DNA of 64,000 nucleotides, taken from NCBI RefSeq assembly GCF_015207005.2, contig NZ_JADEXS020000001.1, positions 1,240,001-1,304,000 of the forward strand, given 5' to 3'. This stretch comes from Desmonostoc muscorum LEGE 12446. GTDB lineage: Bacteria; Cyanobacteriota; Cyanobacteriia; Cyanobacteriales; Nostocaceae. The position numbers and the translations under genes are program-made. Shown here one piece after another: positions 17,421 through 25,084 of the stretch (positions are counted from its first letter, which is position 1; each line of letters opens with the position of its first letter). Below the pieces are notes generated by a model. It made no database searches, was not told where the DNA came from, and worked only from the letters and a program-made list of their open reading frames with translations.

Positions 17421-17451
17421 ATTGGTTCGCGACCAGCTATCGCGAACCAAT
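17421..17451. promoter_or_regulatory. Dyad 3: upstream of the transposase
   Basis: Arms ATTGGTTCGCGA and TCGCGAACCAAT, 12 bp each and perfect, again with 7 bases between the TTCGCGA cores. It lies 40-70 bases before the transposase start, a place suitable for an operator overlapping its promoter. Confidence 0.65.
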
Positions 17452-17468
17452 CCCCTTTTCCACATCCC

Positions 17469-18344
17469 GTGAAAAGTCAGAGTACTGGCAAGCTAGTGCG
17501 TCAACTGGGTCGTTGGTCCTCTGGTCATTCCAGTATGGTTCATTCCCTTGCCTTTAGCCCAATTTCCCCAAACTCTTCTTATCAAGGAGATTCTGGCAGA
17601 ACTCGAGGAATCACAGATATCAACTCGGGAATTTTGGCTAGCGCTAGCTGGGATAACACAATTAAATTATGGGATTTCAACACAGGCAAAGAAATTCGTA
17701 CTCTCATCGGTCATACCAACTGGGTAAATTCCGTCGCCTTTAGTCCAGATGGCAAACTGCTCCTTAGTGGCAGTACTGACTGTACAATTAAACTCTGGCA
17801 GGTACACACTGGTATAGAAATCCAAACTTTGACAGGTCATTCTGACCCAGTTTCATCAGTTGCCCACTCTCCGAGAACAGCTACAACCACCAACAACCAG
17901 GAGAGACAGCTTGTAGCTAGTGGTAGTAATGACTACACCATCAAACTGTGGCAAGTATACACAGGCAGAAACATTTGCACACTTACAGGACATACCTTCT
18001 TTGTCAACTGTATCGCCTTCAGCCACGATGGGGAAATCATCGCCAGTGGTAGTGGTGACAACACAATTAAACTGTGGCATGTAAACACAGGCAAAGAAAT
18101 TCGCACCCTCACTGGTCATTCTGATTCAGTTTGGTCAGTCGCCTTTAGCCGGGATAGGCAATTTCTCGCTAGTGGTAGTTGGGACAACACTATTAAAGTG
18201 TGGCATTTACACAGTGGTACAGAAGTCAGCACACTGACAGGACATTCCAGCTATGTTAGGTGTGTTGCCTTCAGCCCTGATGGACAAACCCTAGTCAGCG
18301 GCGGCGATGACGATACCATCAAAATTTGGCGACGGGGAAAGTGA
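17469..18344 (+). pseudogene. Kinase-WD40 protein, 3' part (WD40 repeats 2-7)
   Basis: This is the part of the kinase-WD40 gene lying beyond the IS; native codons resume in the target duplication and continue from 17,490 (KLVRQLGRWSSGHSSMVHS). Six WD40 repeats are visible, each with a GH-type start and ending KLW or KVW/KIW: GHSSMVHSLAFS, GHTNWVNSVAFS, GHSDPVSSVAHS, GHTFFVNCIAFS, GHSDSVWSVAFS, GHSSYVRCVAFS. With the first repeat upstream of the IS they complete a seven-blade propeller. The piece has no natural start; expression would need an outward promoter in the IS. It ends at a GAGGGAGAT repeat. Confidence 0.85.
17481..17489. repeat. IS target-site duplication, right copy (AGTACTGGC)
   Basis: Identical to 15,376-15,384. 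Removing one copy plus the IS restores the reading frame exactly (LSTG then KLVRQ). Confidence 0.95.
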
Positions 18345-18395
18345 GGGAGATGAGGGAGATGAGGGAGATGGGGGAGTGTGGGGAGAGTTGGGAGA
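18344..18395. repeat. GAGGGAGAT nonamer repeats
   Basis: Four near-identical nonamers start at the stop codon of the WD40 gene. Similar nonamers recur near 21,850 and 46,900. Confidence 0.7.
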
Positions 18396-18482
18396 ATATA
18401 AAAAAGTTTCTCACACCTTCCAATGCTTAATGCCCATCCTCTTCTAACCTTTCGATAGAATTGCGATCGCCCCAAATTTGTG

Positions 18483-18509
18483 AAAATAATGGCGGCAACC
18501 GTTATTTTT
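18483..18509 (+). terminator. Hairpin upstream of the ClpP-like gene
   Basis: AAAATAATGG pairs with CCGTTATTTT (one G-U) around a 6-base loop, followed by T residues. It could end the WD40 transcript or form part of the leader of the next gene, which begins 18 bases later. Confidence 0.5.
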
Positions 18510-18526
18510 GAACAATCAATAATTTT

Positions 18527-19420
18527 ATGGGCTTTGGTATTGGCGATTTATTCTGGATTTTCCTGCTTCTTACTTCTTTGCAACCCCTTTGGCAAAAACG
18601 CCAAATAGAATATCGACGCTTGCGTGCTTTACAAGAATTTCAGCAAGAACGCAAAAGTCGAGTAATTTTGCTGATTCACCGCCAAGAGTCTATTAGCTTC
18701 CTGGGAATTCCCATATCTCGCTACATTACTATCGAAGACTCAGAACAGATACTGCGAGCAATTCGTCTCACTCCCCCAGATGCACCGATTGACTTAATTT
18801 TGCATACTCCTGGTGGTTTAGTCTTAGCTACAGAACAAATCGCTAGAGCATTAATTCGCCACCAAGCAAAAGTCACAGTCTTCGTACCCCACTACGCTAT
18901 GAGCGGTGGTACAATGCTAGCTCTCGCCTCTGATGAAATTGTCATGGATGCCAACGCTGTTTTGGGGCCAGTTGATCCCCAACTCGGTAGTTACCCAGCA
19001 GCTAGTATCCTCAAAGTAGTTGAAGATAAACCCATCAGTGAGGTTGATGACCAAACCCTGATTATGGCCGACCTCGCACGCAAAGCAATACAGCAAGTAC
19101 AACGGTTTGTGCGGACTCTGCTGAAAGACAGTATACCCAAACAAAAAGTTCAGCCAGAAAATATCGAATCGATTATCGAAGCCTTAACAACTGGGCGCGT
19201 TACCCACGACTATCCCATCACTGTTGAGGAAGCAACAGAAATGGGGCTGCCCGTAACCGTCGGACTGCCCCATTCTATTTACGACCTCATGGATTTGTAC
19301 CCACAGCCACAAGGAGGACGACCCACTGTTCAATACATTCCTATGCCTTACAATGACGGTCGTCCAGTTCTACCTACACCCAAAGGCAGACCTTTAGAAG
19401 AACCAAATCAGATGACTTGA
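18527..19420 (+). CDS. SDH family ClpP-like serine proteinase, membrane-anchored
   Basis: This 297-residue protein belongs to the SDH_sah group of the ClpP/crotonase fold (distant from SppA). An N-terminal hydrophobic helix (IGDLFWIFLLLTSLQPLW) probably anchors it. The domain shows LILHTPGGLVLATEQIARAL for the oxyanion region and HYAMSGGTMLALASDEI with the likely nucleophile near S126. DANAVLGPVDPQLGSYPAASILK is the usual continuation. Such proteins are thought to cleave membrane or misfolded substrates. Residues after about 265 form a proline-rich tail. No partner gene is adjacent; the next gene is convergent. Confidence 0.85.
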   Translation: MGFGIGDLFWIFLLLTSLQPLWQKRQIEYRRLRALQEFQQERKSRVILLIHRQESISFLGIPISRYITIEDSEQILRAIRLTPPDAPIDLILHTPGGLVLATEQIARALIRHQAKVTVFVPHYAMSGGTMLALASDEIVMDANAVLGPVDPQLGSYPAASILKVVEDKPISEVDDQTLIMADLARKAIQQVQRFVRTLLKDSIPKQKVQPENIESIIEALTTGRVTHDYPITVEEATEMGLPVTVGLPHSIYDLMDLYPQPQGGRPTVQYIPMPYNDGRPVLPTPKGRPLEEPNQMT

Positions 19421-19450
19421 AGGTTTGAGCTAGGAATTTTTTGGTAAGGA

Positions 19451-20134
19451 CTAAGGTGTAGTCGTCGGTGTCGGTGTAGCAGTTGGTGTAGCAGTTGGCG
19501 TAGCGGTCGGTGTAGCTGTCGGTGTAGCTGTCGGTGTAGCTGTCGGTGTAGCTGTCGGTGTAGCTGTCGGTGTAGCCGTTGGTTTAGCCGTTGGTTTAGC
19601 CGTCGGTTTAGCCGTTGGTTTAGCCGTCGGTGTAGGTGATGGCTTGGGAGTTGGCTGACCCACAAGTGTCTTTGCTTCTTGATCCAGCTTTTGCCGGAGT
19701 GCTAAATTAGCAATTCCGGTTTCTTGCAATTGATTTTTCTTCTGGTATTCCTTCACCGCTGCTTCCATTTGGGGACCATAAAAATGATCGCGGGGAAGCA
19801 GAGGATTCGGCTTCACCACAGCATTCAAATTTGCTTGCAGAATTTTAATGATGTTAGCAGCAAAATCTTGGGTTTTTGGTCCAGCTATGCCATCCACTGG
19901 TTTTAGCTTATAACCCGTCTGAAATTCACGAATTGCTTTTTTAGTTTCTTCGTCCGTCAACGGCGTACTTGTTACCTTGACGTTATACCCTAATCCCCGC
20001 AACACAGCACGAAATTGCTGTGGCGTATAACTACGTTGAGGAGCTGCAAAACCTGTGTCTACAACTACTATGCTAGCAGTTAACAGGCAGGTAGCAGCAA
20101 AAGCCGCGCTTGATTTTCCAAACCCACACCACAT
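19451..20134 (-). CDS. Secreted peptidoglycan-binding protein with Pro-Thr-Ala tail
   Basis: This 227-residue protein has a signal peptide (AAFAATCLLTASIVVVDTGFAA, cleavage near residue 31) and two peptidoglycan-binding-1-like modules: YTPQQFRAVLRGLGYNV to GIAGPKTQDF, and LPRDHFYGPQMEAAVKEYQKKN to LRQKL. The remainder is a tail of about 60 residues made of PTAK then PTAT units, coded by a 12-bp tandem repeat that should vary in copy number. The tail probably spans or projects from the cell wall. It ends at the window-side of a convergent ClpP-like gene. No catalytic domain is present. Confidence 0.8.
   Translation of the reverse strand: MWCGFGKSSAAFAATCLLTASIVVVDTGFAAPQRSYTPQQFRAVLRGLGYNVKVTSTPLTDEETKKAIREFQTGYKLKPVDGIAGPKTQDFAANIIKILQANLNAVVKPNPLLPRDHFYGPQMEAAVKEYQKKNQLQETGIANLALRQKLDQEAKTLVGQPTPKPSPTPTAKPTAKPTAKPTAKPTATPTATPTATPTATPTATPTATPTATPTATPTATPTPTTTP
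19458..19640. repeat. 12-bp coding tandem repeat (Pro-Thr-Ala-Thr/Lys)
   Basis: About fourteen 12-bp units (GTAGCTGTCGGT-type on the plus strand) code for the PTAT/PTAK tail of the peptidoglycan-binding protein. The most uniform units are at 19,510-19,575. Confidence 0.85.
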
Positions 20135-20399
20135 AATGAAAACTCCTTTGGATTAAATCAGCAGGATTATAGACCTTAACAGCTGCATTTTAAGTTTCTT
20201 TAATAACTTTTTTCTCGATTATTTAATGATTTTTGAATAATTTGTAATTTATATTCGTCAAACTTAACTCAATATACAAAAACTAATTTGTGTCATCCAT
20301 CAAAAGAAGTATCTTATATTAGCAAAGACAATTGTTAGTCAATAAATCAGAGGGTTAATATTGAAAATCAGTGGAAAATGTATAATCTAAAACAAAAAA

Positions 20400-21818
20400 A
20401 TGAAAAACATCAAAAATTCTCAGCAGCGGAATCTTTGGTTTGAAAGATTGATGGCAATACTTGCCACGGTAAATTTAAGTTTAGTTTTGTTTGATTTAAG
20501 TTACGTACATTGGCGGGATTTGTACTTGCAAAAACTTCCGCAAATTGTCCAGATTTATGACCCAATCAAAGGTATTGAACCGCATCGAGACACGAAAAAG
20601 TATCTAGAAACCGTAGACGCATTAGAAGAACAAGTCAGCCAAACAGGGTTACAGTCACCTGAAGTAAAAAGCAGGCTAGAGGAAATAACTCGTCTCAGTA
20701 ACGAGATAATTGATACTAACCCATTTGCGGGAGCGAATAAGAGTGGTACCTTAGAAAAAATCAAAAATCGGATGCGTAAGCAAATTGGTAGGGATTCAGC
20801 GAAAGAGTCCTTTGCCATTTTCTGGAGTCAACCGTACTTAACCCAAAAAGGCTGGGTTAATGAAATTAATTTTTTCAACCAGAGTATCAGACCTTTGATT
20901 GCCACTAACTACTACCGTGGAATTGGGGAAAGTGGCGACTTTATCAATAATTTCTGGATTGTTGACTTAGGTTTTGTGATTTTATTTGCCCTAGAATTGC
21001 TAGGGCGTACCTTTTTAATCAGACGCCAACATCGTGGTTTAAGCTGGTTAGAAGCACTTTTGTGGCGTTGGTACGACCTGTTTTTATTACTGCCATTTTG
21101 GCGGTGGTTGCGAACAATACCCGTGTTAATTCGCCTCGATCAAGCACACTTATTGAATCTGTATTCAGTGCGCCGACAAATTAATCAGGGAATCGTCGCC
21201 AATTTTGCCGAAGAACTGACAGAAATTGTAGTGGTGAGAGTAATTAACCAGGTTCAGGGTTCAATTAAGCGGGGTGAATTAATCCGCTGGCTGTCGCAAC
21301 AAGAGAATGTGCGCTCCTATATAGATATTAATAATGTGAATGAAATAGAAGCGATCGCAGCTCTTTTGGTAAAAACAATTGTTTACCAAGTGCTACCCGA
21401 AATCCAGCCAGCGATCGTTGCCATTTTGCGTCACAATATCGATGCCGTCATCCATCAAGTCCCCATCTACCGCAACCTCCAGAACCTCCCAGGCGTCGGA
21501 CAAGCCCAAACCCAGCTCAGCGAACAACTAGCGACCCAAATTACAACAAATCTTTATAAAACCTTAGTTAGTGCTGTTGAAGACCCTGTTGGCGCAAAAC
21601 TCACCAGTCAACTAGTACAAAGTTTCACCGAGGCCTTGACAGCACAAATTAAAGAGAAACAATTACTTTCAGAAATTGAGAGTTTACTTTTTGACTTTTT
21701 AGAGGAAATCAAACTCAACTACGTCCAGCGTTTGTCCCAAGAAGATATCGAGCAAATTATCGAGCAAACCAGGCAGCTAAGGACACAAGCATCAGTTCCA
21801 GCAATCGTGGAAAGATGA
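20400..21818 (+). CDS. Cyanobacterial membrane protein, unknown
   Basis: This is a 472-residue protein I do not recognise as a named family. It has an N-terminal membrane helix (about 17-37), a soluble helical region rich in charged residues (about 60-150), and a hydrophobic segment (about 181-255: IVDLGFVILFALELLGRTFL, then WLEALLWRWYDLFLLLPFWRWLRTIPVLIRL) that looks like helices S2-S4 of a voltage-sensor or ion-channel fold. A long amphipathic helical C-terminal half follows. No pore sequence is evident. Upstream 20,135-20,399 is AT-rich with no other gene. It could be a mechanosensory or channel-related protein, but this is only a fold guess. Confidence 0.7.
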   Translation: MKNIKNSQQRNLWFERLMAILATVNLSLVLFDLSYVHWRDLYLQKLPQIVQIYDPIKGIEPHRDTKKYLETVDALEEQVSQTGLQSPEVKSRLEEITRLSNEIIDTNPFAGANKSGTLEKIKNRMRKQIGRDSAKESFAIFWSQPYLTQKGWVNEINFFNQSIRPLIATNYYRGIGESGDFINNFWIVDLGFVILFALELLGRTFLIRRQHRGLSWLEALLWRWYDLFLLLPFWRWLRTIPVLIRLDQAHLLNLYSVRRQINQGIVANFAEELTEIVVVRVINQVQGSIKRGELIRWLSQQENVRSYIDINNVNEIEAIAALLVKTIVYQVLPEIQPAIVAILRHNIDAVIHQVPIYRNLQNLPGVGQAQTQLSEQLATQITTNLYKTLVSAVEDPVGAKLTSQLVQSFTEALTAQIKEKQLLSEIESLLFDFLEEIKLNYVQRLSQEDIEQIIEQTRQLRTQASVPAIVER

Positions 21819-21824
21819 CGGGAT

Positions 21825-22030
21825 GTGGGGAGTGGGGAGTGGGGAGTAGGGAGATGAGAGAGATGAAGGAGATGAGGGAGTGTGGGGAGCAAGGGAGCAA
21901 AGGGGAGAATAACTCTTAACTCCTCACTCCTCACTCTTAACTCTTCACTTCTCACTCTTCACTCTTAACTCCTCACTCCTCACTCCCCAGTCCCCACTCC
22001 CCACTCCCCACTCCCCACTCCCCATGCCTC
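21825..22030. repeat. Long STRR block (GGGGAGT, GAGATGA, TCACTCT, CCCCACT)
   Basis: Four different heptamer or nonamer types in series fill about 200 bp between the membrane protein gene and the rimP leader. The G-rich half and the C-rich half are complementary and could fold together. Confidence 0.8.
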
Positions 22031-22063
22031 ACTACAAAAGAAATGCGCTAAACTCGAATTAGG

Positions 22064-22143
22064 GCGAGCCAATATTGGTTCGTTACAAGACTTCTTGGAA
22101 GATATCCCTATCGCAGGAAGTGGGTCGATCGCCCACTTTTTTT
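22064..22143 (+). promoter_or_regulatory. rimP leader with terminator-like hairpin (possible attenuator)
   Basis: A first imperfect palindrome (GAGCCAATATTGGTTC, about 22,066-22,081) is followed by a strong hairpin AAGTGGG (22,118-22,124) - loop - CCCACTT (22,132-22,138) with a seven-T tail. The tail ends only 13 bases before the rimP ATG, leaving no space for a normal ribosome binding site. No gene immediately upstream needs this terminator. I infer transcription attenuation of the rimP-nusA-infB block. Confidence 0.55.
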
Positions 22144-22156
22144 ATTGAATTTTCTC

Positions 22157-22618
22157 ATGGCTCATCCCTTAATACCAAAAATTATTGATTTGGCGACACC
22201 AGTGGCAGAAGAACTGGGATTGGAACTGGTTGGCGTGGTTTTTCACACTAACCAAAATCCACCAGTGTTGCGGGTAGATATTCGCAATCCTCAGCAAGAT
22301 ACTGGATTAAATGATTGTGAAAGGATGAGTCGTGCTTTAGAAACCTCCTTAGATGCTGCGGAAATTTTTCCAGATGCTTATGTCTTGGAAGTGTCCAGTC
22401 CTGGTATCTCGCGGCAATTGGTCACCGACAGGGAGTTTATTTCTTTTAAAGGATTTCCTGTCATTATCTCCACTTCCCCACCTTACGACGGACAACAAGA
22501 GTGGACTGGTCAGTTGATTCGCCGGGATGAGACAGCAGTTTACTTAAACCAAAAAGGTCGTGTAGTCGAAATTCAGCGATCCCTAATTACTAGGGTGCAG
22601 CTAGACGAGCGCCGATAA
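22157..22618 (+). CDS. rimP: Ribosome maturation factor RimP
   Basis: This 153-residue protein assists 30S subunit maturation. It contains the family motifs [37 protein letters not shown] and [14 protein letters not shown], and the SH3-like C-terminal domain ([18 protein letters not shown]). The ATG at 22,157 is preferred over an in-frame TTG at 22,145, which lies in the T-rich tail of the leader hairpin. It is first in the conserved order rimP-nusA-ylxR-infB. The gap to nusA (about 260 bp) is unusually long because it is filled with STRR repeats. Confidence 0.95.
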   Translation: MAHPLIPKIIDLATPVAEELGLELVGVVFHTNQNPPVLRVDIRNPQQDTGLNDCERMSRALETSLDAAEIFPDAYVLEVSSPGISRQLVTDREFISFKGFPVIISTSPPYDGQQEWTGQLIRRDETAVYLNQKGRVVEIQRSLITRVQLDERR

Positions 22619-22629
22619 ACGAATGACTA

Positions 22630-22858
22630 TGGACTAGGGATTAGGGACTGGGGACTGGGGACTGGGGACTAGGGACTAGGGATTCGGGAAGCAGAGGGGT
22701 AGGGAACCAGAGGAGCAGAGGAGCTTCAGGTGCAGAGGGGAAGTTGCAGTCAGTCTTTCCCCTCTGCCCCCGCCCCCTCTGCCCCCTGCGTTTTTCTATG
22801 CCCCATGCCCCAGTCCCCAATCCCCAGTCCCCAATCCCCAGTCCCCAATCCCCAGTCC
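22630..22858. repeat. STRR block between rimP and nusA
   Basis: GGGGACT/AGGGACT heptamers (22,640-22,685) and CCCCAAT/CCCCAGT heptamers (22,805-22,858) flank a purine-rich then pyrimidine-rich middle. The two ends are complementary, so the operon message could fold a large hairpin here. Confidence 0.8.
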
Positions 22859-22881
22859 CTGATTTTTAAAGGAGATTGCTT

Positions 22882-24177
22882 ATGTCAATGGTTACTTTAC
22901 CTGGATTAAAAGAATTAATTGAAAGTATCAGTCGTGAGCGCAATTTACCTCGTCTTGCAGTTCAATCAGCGATTAGAGAAGCACTACTTAAAGGCTACGA
23001 ACGTTATCGTCGCGCCCAAAATTTAGAGCGCAAACAATTTGACGAAGATTATTTTGATAATTTTGAAGTAGAACTGGATATCGAAGGAGAAGGATTTCGC
23101 GTTCTTTCCACTAAAACTATTGTCGAAAAAGTTAGTAACACAGACCATCAAATTTCTCTAGACGAAGTTCAACTAGTAGCTCCCGAAGCGCAGTTAGGCG
23201 ACTCTGTAGTGCTAGATGTGACACCAGATCAAGGAGAATTTGGTCGCATGGCAGCCATGCAAACCAAGCAAGTACTAGCGCAAAAACTCCGGGATCAGCA
23301 GCGCCAAATGGTGCAAGAAGAATTCCAAGACTTAGAAGGAACTGTCCTCCAAGCAAGAGTTTTGCGGTTTGAAAGGCAATCAGTAATTTTGGCAGTTAGC
23401 AGTGGCTTTGGCCAGCCAGAAGTGGAAGCGGAATTACCAAAGCGGGAACAGCTACCCAACGATAACTATCGGGCAAATGCCACTTTCAAGGTATATCTGA
23501 AAAAAGTTTCCCAAGGTCAGCAACGGGGACCCCAGTTATTAGTATCTAGAGCAGATGCTGGTTTGGTAGTTTATCTGTTTGCTAACGAAGTACCAGAAAT
23601 CGAAGATGAAGTAGTACGGATTGTTGCCGTAGCTAGGGAGGCAAACCCCCCTTCCCGTTATGTAGGTCCCCGAACTAAAATAGCAGTAGATACTCTAGAC
23701 CGCGATGTAGACCCAGTTGGCGCATGTATCGGAGCCAGAGGTTCGCGGATTCAAGTGGTAGTCAACGAATTGCGTGGTGAAAAAATAGATGTAATTCGCT
23801 GGTCACCAGACCCAGCAACATATATCGCTAATGCCTTGAGTCCAGCGCGGGTGGATGAAGTCCGCCTCATGGACCCAGAAACCAGGCAAACTCACGTACT
23901 AGTGGCTGAAGATCAACTGAGTTTGGCCATTGGCAAAGAAGGACAAAATGTCCGTTTGGCAGCCCGCCTGACCGGCTGGAAAATTGACATCAAAGACAAA
24001 GCTAAATATGACCATGCAGGAGAAGATGCTAAATTTATAGCTTCCAGAGCCAAATATCAAGCAGAGCAAGAGGAAGATGATGAAGATGATATTGATTTTG
24101 AGGAATTAGAGCCGGAAAATCCAGACGAACTGGAATTAGAAGAAGATGATACTTTTGATCCTGAGGACGACGAATAA
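22882..24177 (+). CDS. nusA: Transcription termination/antitermination factor NusA
   Basis: This 431-residue RNA-polymerase-binding factor begins MSMVTLPGLKELIESISRERNL; the ATG at 22,882 has AAAGGAG 7 bases upstream and is better than the TTG at 22,876. Domains in order are the N-terminal polymerase-binding domain (to about 130), S1 (about 135-205), KH1 and KH2 (about 225-370, with DPVGACIGARGSRIQ and SLAIGKEGQNVRLAARLTGW), and an acidic tail (EQEEDDEDDIDFEELEPEN). Cyanobacterial NusA lacks the extra C-terminal repeats of enterobacteria. It is second in the rimP-nusA-ylxR-infB order. Confidence 0.97.
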   Translation: MSMVTLPGLKELIESISRERNLPRLAVQSAIREALLKGYERYRRAQNLERKQFDEDYFDNFEVELDIEGEGFRVLSTKTIVEKVSNTDHQISLDEVQLVAPEAQLGDSVVLDVTPDQGEFGRMAAMQTKQVLAQKLRDQQRQMVQEEFQDLEGTVLQARVLRFERQSVILAVSSGFGQPEVEAELPKREQLPNDNYRANATFKVYLKKVSQGQQRGPQLLVSRADAGLVVYLFANEVPEIEDEVVRIVAVAREANPPSRYVGPRTKIAVDTLDRDVDPVGACIGARGSRIQVVVNELRGEKIDVIRWSPDPATYIANALSPARVDEVRLMDPETRQTHVLVAEDQLSLAIGKEGQNVRLAARLTGWKIDIKDKAKYDHAGEDAKFIASRAKYQAEQEEDDEDDIDFEELEPENPDELELEEDDTFDPEDDE

Positions 24178-24325
24178 TTTATCAATTCTGTGAAGTTTTG
24201 TTACTGTTGATTTTAGTTCCAATCTCAAAGATTTTTTTGGTCAAAACGAGTTGGTATAAGTAAAAAATAGTAATAAAGAACTTCTTTCTACACCCAAAAT
24301 GCTGAACTGAGATCAGACAAAACCG

Positions 24326-24595
24326 ATGAAACCAAATTATCGGCGCTGTATTAGTTGCCGCAGACTAGGTTTAAAAGAAGAGTTTTGGCGGATTGTACGC
24401 GTCTTTCCTTCGGGAAAGGTACAATTAGATCAGGGCATGGGGCGTTCTGCCTATATTTGTCCGCAAGCGAGTTGCTTACAAGCGGCTCAAAAGAAAAATA
24501 GACTAGGGCGATCGCTACATGCATCAGTGCCAGAAACACTGTACCAAAGCTTGTTGCAACGTCTAGCCCCCAACAATACCCAAAATAAAATTTAG
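24326..24595 (+). CDS. ylxR: YlxR family RNA-binding protein (RnpM)
   Basis: This 89-residue protein has the YlxR/DUF448 signature RRCISCRR near the start, the core WRIVRVFPSGKVQLDQGMGRSAYICP, and CLQAAQKKNRLGRSL. YlxR binds RNA (RnpM acts on RNase P in Bacillus) and is almost always encoded between nusA and infB, as here. The gap to nusA is about 150 bp and to infB about 490 bp. Confidence 0.93.
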   Translation: MKPNYRRCISCRRLGLKEEFWRIVRVFPSGKVQLDQGMGRSAYICPQASCLQAAQKKNRLGRSLHASVPETLYQSLLQRLAPNNTQNKI

Positions 24596-25084
24596 GAAGT
24601 TGGAACAACTCAGTAGCGTAATTAACAGAGGAATTGTGCTAAAGGCGAATTAGTCGCACTTTTTTCATATCCTCTCTTGATCGCTAGGGTTAGTGCCAAA
24701 ATAGTAAATGGGTGTAGAAAGCATTCGGCTCTTCCATAAAAAGAGGGGCGGGGCAGTACTCCCAGAACAAAATGTAATCGATTGTGTTGTGGAAGACTCA
24801 GAATCAGCAAAACAAAAAACTACAAAATGGCAACCTGGTAGCGCTCAGGCGCAGTTCGGCGTCAACGGTTCCCATAAAAATCTTTTATTCAAAAAATTTT
24901 TATGGGCGTCTCTCAACCATCATTCCTGGTGGGGATGCCATTATTAAACCGAAACATCTCTCTTTCCTGATTGGAGGCACCGGCAAAATCACCAAGGGCA
25001 ACCTAAAAACAGTAATCCAAGGATGGAGATGTCGCACTCCCAGGCAGCCATCCGCTAAAACTGTAAATTAAAGGGGAAGAGTGG
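24596..25084 (+). promoter_or_regulatory. Long infB leader with hairpin
   Basis: This 489-bp gap has overlapping short open frames without recognisable content. It contains a strong hairpin (CCCATAAAAAT at 24,871-24,881 and ATTTTTATGGG at 24,896-24,906) and G/C-rich palindromic pieces (GCGCTCAGGCGC near 24,841). In most bacteria ylxR and infB are close, so the gap may be a structured leader or contain an infB promoter. AGGGGAAGAG precedes the infB ATG. Confidence 0.4.

Larger units (their letters stand above)
15385..17480. mobile_element. IS4-family (IS50-like) insertion sequence, 2,096 bp, complete
   Basis: The element is bounded by perfect terminal inverted repeats of about 26 bp (starting CTGACTTTTCACGGGATG) and flanked by the 9-bp direct repeat AGTACTGGC. 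It carries, both on the minus strand, a 486-codon DDE transposase and a 134-codon passenger gene. Three 21-bp dyads TTCGCGA-N7-TCGCGAA lie inside. The terminal CTGACT matches the start of the Tn5/IS50 outside end, and 9 bp is the IS50 duplication length. The transposase has the IS4 Y-x2-R-x3-E-x6-K signature. The element looks recent, because ends and duplication are unmutated. Confidence 0.95.

Noticed and set aside
19408..19665. Minus-strand frame rich in LHRQ repeats
   Set aside because: It is a shifted reading of the 12-bp repeat that codes for the PTAT tail of the peptidoglycan-binding protein.
24708..25071. Two overlapping frames between ylxR and infB
   Set aside because: They overlap in different frames, contain the hairpin, and have no recognisable domain; more likely leader DNA.
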